Below are positions 59,684-64,000 of a stretch of 64,000 nucleotides of DNA, one piece after another. The notes beneath the pieces are model-generated. The model was not told the DNA's origin, searched no databases, and saw only the letters and a list, made by a program, of their open reading frames with translations. Location of the stretch: the NCBI GenBank assembly GCA_916613615.1, contig OU744724.1:25158171-25222170 (forward strand), in the 5' to 3' direction. This stretch comes from Steromphala cineraria (Eukaryota; Mollusca; Gastropoda; Trochida; Trochidae). Each line of letters starts with the position of its first letter. The first letter of the stretch is position 1. The translations under genes and the position numbers were made by a program.

Positions 59684-60618
59684 CTAATGCAAGATTTTTG
59701 ACTGGACACCCAAAGTTTGAGTTTCTCTAAGATAGAAGTGTTTGAAAGTAGAGGCTCTAGACCAATTACCAAGTTCCAAAATTTCAGTCAAGGATGCCCC
59801 TTTAGTGAAAGCTTTTGAAGTAGAAGCCCCTCTTACTGAATGTGCTTTATACACTGTCACATTGATCCCTGCATCTTTCATGACATTGGTTACCCACCTT
59901 GCTACAGTAGCTCTGGTCACTGGTTTGTGGGGCTTTACATAACTGAGTAGGAGACTATCTCTGCCCCCCTCTTTCCTCCATACTGATGTACGGTCAAGAT
60001 AAACCCTCAAACATTTAACTACACAAAGATTAGATTTATCTGAGAAAGCATGAACAACAATTTTGCGAGGTTCAGAACCTGGTTTAGATACCTTTGTTGG
60101 TTTAGTCAAAAGGAATTCAAACCTGTCTCCCTTGTCAGCCAAATGGTTCACATTGAGGGATGTCATTTCGGCAGACGACTAGCTGAAGTCAACATTAACA
60201 ACATAGCGAGCTTTTCAGTCAAGTGTTTATCAGATAATTTGCTACTCTCTGCCATGTTACCAAAATGGTCAAGGACGACATTCACGTCCCATGTCTGACT
60301 ATATCGTGGTTGAGGCGGTTTCTGGTTAAATATGGCACTCATTAGCCTCTTGACCATTGGATGTTGACCTACCGGGTACCCACTTAGAGGAGGATGAAAA
60401 GCTGATAGGGCTGATCTGGTGGTGTTTACTGTCCTATACTCAGAGCCATTTTCATACATGTGAGTGAGGTAATCTAAGATAGTTTCCAGAGAGGCTGAAA
60501 AGGGATCTCTCTGTTGTTCCATACACCAGCTAGACCACCTTTTCCAGGAGGAGTTGTAAGCCCCCTGGGTGCCTGGTCTCCACTGATGTGACAATAGCTC
60601 TGCTGTTTTTGCTGAAAA
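59684..60618 (-). pseudogene. DIRS tyrosine recombinase (YR), one frameshift
   Basis: The N-terminal part (LLSHQWRPGTQGAY, ILDYLTHMYENG, SALSAFHPP, HPMVKRLMSAIF, LAMLLMLTSASR) is in the Gag frame and ends at 60163-60165. The catalytic half (MTSLNVNHLADKG, LLLSYVKPHKPVTRATV, HSVRG, LGNWSRASTFKHFYLRE) lies in the next frame, from about 60175 to 59684. R (in SASR), H-x-x-R and the nucleophile Y (in FYLRE) are all present, so the enzyme was recently intact. The break falls immediately after the first catalytic Arg, where DIRS enzymes normally read R-S-x-E; the sequence looks like loss of one T. Programmed frameshifting is a less likely alternative. It would integrate the circular cDNA. Confidence 0.85.
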
Positions 60619-63600
60619 GCCTCCTGAAGTGATCGAATGCCTGAAACCCTCCAGGCCGCTAATTGAAGGGTCCTGTTCATTACTAAGGGATGTGTTTGAC
60701 CTTGTGGACATTGTAACAGATTGTCTGATGTTGGAAACAGAATTGGTCTCGCTACAGACATCTCCAACAGGATTGGATACCAGACCTGACTCTGCCAAAC
60801 AGGAGCCACTAGGGTTATTTCCGCCCCCTCCCTCCTTACTTTCCAAAGACATCTCCCTATCATTGAAAAGGGGGGAAAAGCATAGCCATTCAGACCCTTC
60901 CAGTTCATTTGAAATGCATCTACGTATGTTGCCAGTGGGTCTGGTTTCCAACTCGCATACTGGTCCAGTTGGAAACTTAGACGAGAAGCAAACAGATCTA
61001 TCTTGTGAGGCCCAAGCATGAGATTGCATTGTTTGAAAATTTTGCGGTTCAGTATCCACTCGCTCGAGTCCACAAAGTTGCGAGACTCCCAATCTGCCAC
61101 TATGTTCTCCTTCCCAGGGAGGTACTGAGCTTCTAGAGCTATCCCTCTGCTTAGGCAGAAGTCCCAGATCTCCTTCGCCAGCGACACTAGGATGCAAGAC
61201 CGTGTCCCCCCCTGACGATTGATATAGGAGACTGTTGTTTTGTTGTCGACTTGGACCATGACAGTAATATTGTTCTTTGTTCTGCAGAACGACTGAAGAG
61301 CTAACAATACAGCCTTCATCTCCAGTGCATTGATGTGCATGTTTTTCTCTGTCTGACCCCATTGACCCCCAGTGCGGAGAGTATTGCACACTGCTCCCCA
61401 CCCCAGATTCGATGCATCTGTCTGCATTATCAAGTCTGGATGAGTTGCTGAGATGGGTTTGCCATTGAACAGAGACAGATTCGCTACCCACCATTGAATC
61501 TCCTGAATACATTTGTCTGAGAGATTGATCTTTTATTCGTAACTCTGGTGAGTCAAGAGTTCCCGAGACATTTGCATTTGAAGGTATCTGCAGTGTAGCT
61601 GTGTTGGGATAATCGCCCTCATTGAGGCAGAAAGCTTCCCTAACAAAGTAGCCAGTGTTCGAATTCTGACCGAAGTACAACTCAGTACCTTTCGACATCT
61701 CTTGATGATGTCTGTCACTTTGTTTTGAGGCAGAGTCACAGTGAGAGTCACTGAATTGATCTCGAAGCCCAGGAAGCAGAGGGTCTGACTGGGAAACAAT
61801 ACAGACTTCTCCAAGTTTATGACAAACCCCAGATGGCTCAGAAGGAAGAGAAGGCTCTCCCGACAACGGATCAGGGACTCTCGAGTCTGAGCAAAAAGGA
61901 TCATGTCGTCCAGGTAAATTATCATTCGTATACCTGCTCTTCGAACAAGACTGATAACAGGTTTCATTAGCTTCGTGAAAGCACGTGGGGCTGGAGCTAG
62001 GCCAAATGGAAGACACAGAAACTGAAACAAGTTCTCCTTCCATTGAAACCTTAGAAACCGTCTCTGATGCTCTGCTATCGGGACACTGAAGTATGCATCC
62101 TTCAGGTCTAGCTTGCACATGTAATCGTTCGTTTGAATCACATCTCTCAGGAGATGCAGTCCTTCCATCTTGAAGTGTTCGTAAGGGATATACCTGTTCA
62201 ATGTTTTTAAGTTGATGATTGGTCTCTGACCCCCGTCTTTTTTCGGGACTACAAACATTGGACTCAAGAATTGATTTGACAAGGATTTCTGAACTTTCTC
62301 TATGGCACCCTTTGCTAACATGCCCTGAATCTCCTTGTCTAACACAGTCAGACTCTCTGCCGGTAGTTTTATCTGAGGGGGAGGTTTCACCTGGACAGGT
62401 TCTTCTAAGAAATCTATGTGAAACCCTTGCACTGTTTGAAGAATCCAAGGATCTTGTGTTACTTTCTTCCAATTTGCTAGGAAAAAGGCTATCCTTCCCC
62501 CGAGTAGAGAATTTGGAAGGCTTATGCTTTCTAGATCTAGACTTGCTATTTCTGGCAAGATGGAGTCTGACTGTTGTGCGACCAGAGGATTCAGAACTTT
62601 CCTTTCCAAAACTGACTGATACGAACCTTGATGGTCTCTGATGCCCTCCTCTTCCTCTGTGGTCTCTACGTCTGAAGGAAGCACGGACGGGAAATCCACC
62701 CCCAGGGCGTCCTGATCTACCTGAGGGTTTCCCTCGAAAGGGCTGTTGCGAGGACTGCGAACCATCAAAGACATTGAATTTCTTTGTGGAAGATTTCGAC
62801 CCCTCGCTCATAATCTCTTTTGCTTTCTTTTTACGTTTCATTTCAGAGAGGAGAGTGTTATAAAAGGAATCCCCAAAAAGCTTTCCCTTAGTCTGAAGGA
62901 AGCTTTTTTCATGTTTGTACAAAAGACGTTTTGCTTTCTTGTTGTCTTTCATCAGTTTAGACAGCACAGAAAGGCGTCTATGAAAATTCATTGACATATT
63001 AGCCTGACCTACAAGACAAACAGATTTTTCGATTGTGTCTAAAAGATCATAGATGTCCAAATCAGGGGAGATAACCCCGCGTCTAATTTTGTCCAGGTTC
63101 TGCCATAACTTTGACAGTGGTCCCATGACATTCAAAAGACGTCTTTGAATGAATTGAAGCGAGAAGTCTGGTTTCTTTTCAAAAGAGCGTTCTTTAGCTT
63201 CAAACAAATCGTCAAGAAAACTATCAAGTTTTGGTGTGTCAAGGCATTCTTCGCCTGGTAATGGATTATCATCCAGAATGTTTTCAGTCAGAACATTATC
63301 TTTTATAAAGGTAGAAAACTGTGTCTTTAAATGACTAGATAGGTTTTGAGACAGTGACCAAGAAGCGGATGTGTTTTGTGTGATCGAGAATGGAACATAA
63401 CCATCATCCTCAACATCAACATCGTCTTTGAAAGTAACACGACGTGACTTACCTTTTTCACACGTGGTTGACAGCCGTGACCTCTTTTGGGACGGTTCTA
63501 TGTCTGATTCAGAGTCAGAACTCACTGAACTTCTACTGTCATTTGAGTCTGAACTATCGCTCTTTTCAGAGCTACTACTAGAGCTTACTCTTTCTATCCG

Positions 63601-63783
63601 AGCATTTACTCTACGTTTCTTACCCGTAGTGGCATGCTTACCTTTCTTGTCAAGCACATGGTCGCCATCGTGGCTCGTACTGGCCAGATTTTGCGACTGA
63701 TTTGCGGCTTCTCCACTCTTGGGAGAATTGTCGCCGACCCCTGAGCCTTTACTAGGCTGTTTGGGGAACGAATCGTCATTCAT
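60163..63783 (-). CDS. DIRS Gag-like ORF running open into the YR frame, 1206 codons
   Basis: The first about 390 residues look like a Gag: acidic/Ser-rich N-terminus (SSSSSEKSDSSDSND), basic KKRRVNAR stretch, a helical core (FIQRRLLNVMGPLSKLW, KLMKDNKKAKRLLYKHEK) and a Gly/Arg-rich nucleic-acid-binding tail (RRRDHRGRGGHQRPSRF). The middle about 660 codons lie opposite the RT/RNase H frame and read as Ser-rich sequence without domains, so they are probably a shadow frame. The last about 150 codons are the YR N-terminus. That all three share one uninterrupted frame is unusual. Expected products are a Gag from the 5' part and a YR from an internal or spliced start. Confidence 0.75.
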   Translation of the reverse strand: MNDDSFPKQPSKGSGVGDNSPKSGEAANQSQNLASTSHDGDHVLDKKGKHATTGKKRRVNARIERVSSSSSSEKSDSSDSNDSRSSVSSDSESDIEPSQKRSRLSTTCEKGKSRRVTFKDDVDVEDDGYVPFSITQNTSASWSLSQNLSSHLKTQFSTFIKDNVLTENILDDNPLPGEECLDTPKLDSFLDDLFEAKERSFEKKPDFSLQFIQRRLLNVMGPLSKLWQNLDKIRRGVISPDLDIYDLLDTIEKSVCLVGQANMSMNFHRRLSVLSKLMKDNKKAKRLLYKHEKSFLQTKGKLFGDSFYNTLLSEMKRKKKAKEIMSEGSKSSTKKFNVFDGSQSSQQPFRGKPSGRSGRPGGGFPVRASFRRRDHRGRGGHQRPSRFVSVSFGKESSESSGRTTVRLHLARNSKSRSRKHKPSKFSTRGKDSLFPSKLEESNTRSLDSSNSARVSHRFLRRTCPGETSPSDKTTGRESDCVRQGDSGHVSKGCHRESSEILVKSILESNVCSPEKRRGSETNHQLKNIEQVYPLRTLQDGRTASPERCDSNERLHVQARPEGCILQCPDSRASETVSKVSMEGELVSVSVSSIWPSSSPTCFHEANETCYQSCSKSRYTNDNLPGRHDPFCSDSRVPDPLSGEPSLPSEPSGVCHKLGEVCIVSQSDPLLPGLRDQFSDSHCDSASKQSDRHHQEMSKGTELYFGQNSNTGYFVREAFCLNEGDYPNTATLQIPSNANVSGTLDSPELRIKDQSLRQMYSGDSMVGSESVSVQWQTHLSNSSRLDNADRCIESGVGSSVQYSPHWGSMGSDREKHAHQCTGDEGCIVSSSVVLQNKEQYYCHGPSRQQNNSLLYQSSGGDTVLHPSVAGEGDLGLLPKQRDSSRSSVPPWEGEHSGRLGVSQLCGLERVDTEPQNFQTMQSHAWASQDRSVCFSSKFPTGPVCELETRPTGNIRRCISNELEGSEWLCFSPLFNDREMSLESKEGGGGNNPSGSCLAESGLVSNPVGDVCSETNSVSNIRQSVTMSTRSNTSLSNEQDPSISGLEGFRHSITSGGFSAKTAELLSHQWRPGTQGAYNSSWKRWSSWCMEQQRDPFSASLETILDYLTHMYENGSEYRTVNTTRSALSAFHPPLSGYPVGQHPMVKRLMSAIFNQKPPQPRYSQTWDVNVVLDHFGNMAESSKLSDKHLTEKLAMLLMLTSASRLPK
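60474..62774 (-). pseudogene. DIRS reverse transcriptase / RNase H / methyltransferase-like ORF, one nonsense codon
   Basis: RT: FVVPKKDGGQRPIINLK, MCKLDLKDAYFSVPI, FLCLPFGLAPAPRAF, catalytic IIYLDDMILFA, LGFEIN. TAA at 61533-61535 is followed in the same frame by INLSDKC, IQWWVANLSLFNGKP and TDASNLGWGAV, so a single point mutation splits one ORF. RNase H: TDAS, ALEMKA, VQVDNKTTVSYIN, LPGKENIVAD. Then a segment with IDLFASRLSFQLDQYASW, PDP, YAFPPFSMIGR and LVAPVWQSQVWYPIL, the Dam-like methyltransferase-associated region found after RNase H in DIRS elements. The 3' end overlaps the YR N-terminus in another frame, as in other DIRS elements. Start uncertain; it overlaps the Gag frame. Confidence 0.88.
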
Positions 63784-63862
63784 GATATGAAAAAAGAGCC
63801 ACTACAATATAAAATCAAGAAAAGTTTACGAGAGCGTAAACCGAAGCTTGTTACCTGCGCGA
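63784..63862 (-). other. DIRS 5' leader
   Basis: Short stretch between the right inverted repeat and the Gag start codon. No motif recognised. Confidence 0.5.
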
Positions 63863-64000
63863 GGCCATGATGAAGAAGGGCTTATGGGTAATTTAGTCTC
63901 GCTCTCGTTAACGAGATCTCGATCTTTGAACTTGGCCTATTTTTAGTAACATATGATGAAGACACCGCTATCACATCTACGGAGTTTTATGCAGTGAAAT
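63863..64000. repeat. DIRS right inverted terminal repeat
   Basis: Inverse of 58905-59040. The outermost bases (ttatgcagtgaaat) match the second half of the internal complementary region up to the last base of the window, so the element boundary coincides with the window end to within a few bases. Confidence 0.9.

Larger units (their letters stand above)
58859..64000 (-). mobile_element. DIRS-type tyrosine-recombinase retrotransposon, near-complete
   Basis: Architecture on the - strand: right inverted repeat (63863-64000), Gag-like ORF, RT/RNase H/methyltransferase ORF, YR ORF, internal complementary region (about 59553-59672), left inverted repeat (58905-59040). The internal region is the complement of the left end joined to the complement of the right end, the diagnostic DIRS arrangement used for circle formation. 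From this junction the ends are deduced as AAT at 58859 and AAT at 63998-64000, so the element is 5,142 bp and finishes at, or within a base or two of, the window edge. Integration by YR leaves no target duplication, consistent with a single shared trinucleotide. One nonsense codon (RT ORF) and one frameshift (YR) make this copy defective. Same orientation as the galectin gene. Confidence 0.9.

Overview
The window is AT-rich, gene-poor, repeat-rich animal DNA. Secreted two-exon C1q-domain genes in tandem, a DM9-repeat gene, a tandem-repeat galectin and a DIRS retrotransposon together suggest a mollusc, most likely a bivalve, where C1q, DM9 and galectin families are strongly expanded. This assignment is inference; no species marker is present.

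Left two thirds (about 1.3 to 43.1 kb, all + strand): an array of C1q-domain-containing (C1qDC) genes built from two exon types. Exon 1 encodes a signal peptide plus a coiled coil full of N-glycosylation sequons and ends in GTAAG after the first base of a codon. Exon 2 follows a (T)nCAG acceptor and encodes the whole C1q head. Order: broken exon 1 (1331-3386, split by a LINE), broken exon 2 (5764-6108), intact orphan exon 2 (8911-9308), broken exon 1 (13378-13935), complete gene (17391-22384, 305 aa), complete gene (28152-30107, 315 aa), complete gene (33854-38465, 297 aa) with an extra signal-less exon 1 inside its intron, then a tandem 4.2 to 4.6 kb copy with a nonsense-mutated exon 1 (39889-40261) and an intact exon 2 (42677-43074). 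Introns and flanks also hold an earlier segmental duplication (10.2-13.9 kb against 23.6-28.7 kb), two minisatellites, a hAT remnant, MITE-like elements, foldbacks and hammerhead-like motifs.

Middle (43-52 kb): mostly unique or repetitive non-coding DNA with a GC-rich, TIR-like element (44.7-46.1 kb), tRNA-derived SINE-like pieces, and one compact intronless gene with two DM9-like repeats (48453-48896).

Right end (52.3-58.5 kb, - strand): seven exons of a galectin with two carbohydrate-recognition domains joined by a Pro/Ala-rich linker. Its 5' exon is not seen. 335 bp upstream of the first visible exon lies a nearly perfectly delimited DIRS-type tyrosine-recombinase retrotransposon (58859 to the window end, - strand) with inverted terminal repeats, internal complementary region, Gag, RT/RNase H/methyltransferase and YR. 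It carries one nonsense codon and one frameshift.

The host genes share a theme. C1qDC, DM9 and galectin proteins are lectin-like recognition molecules of molluscan innate immunity. They need not be co-regulated, but the window is a clear example of an immune-recognition region remodelled by duplication and transposition.
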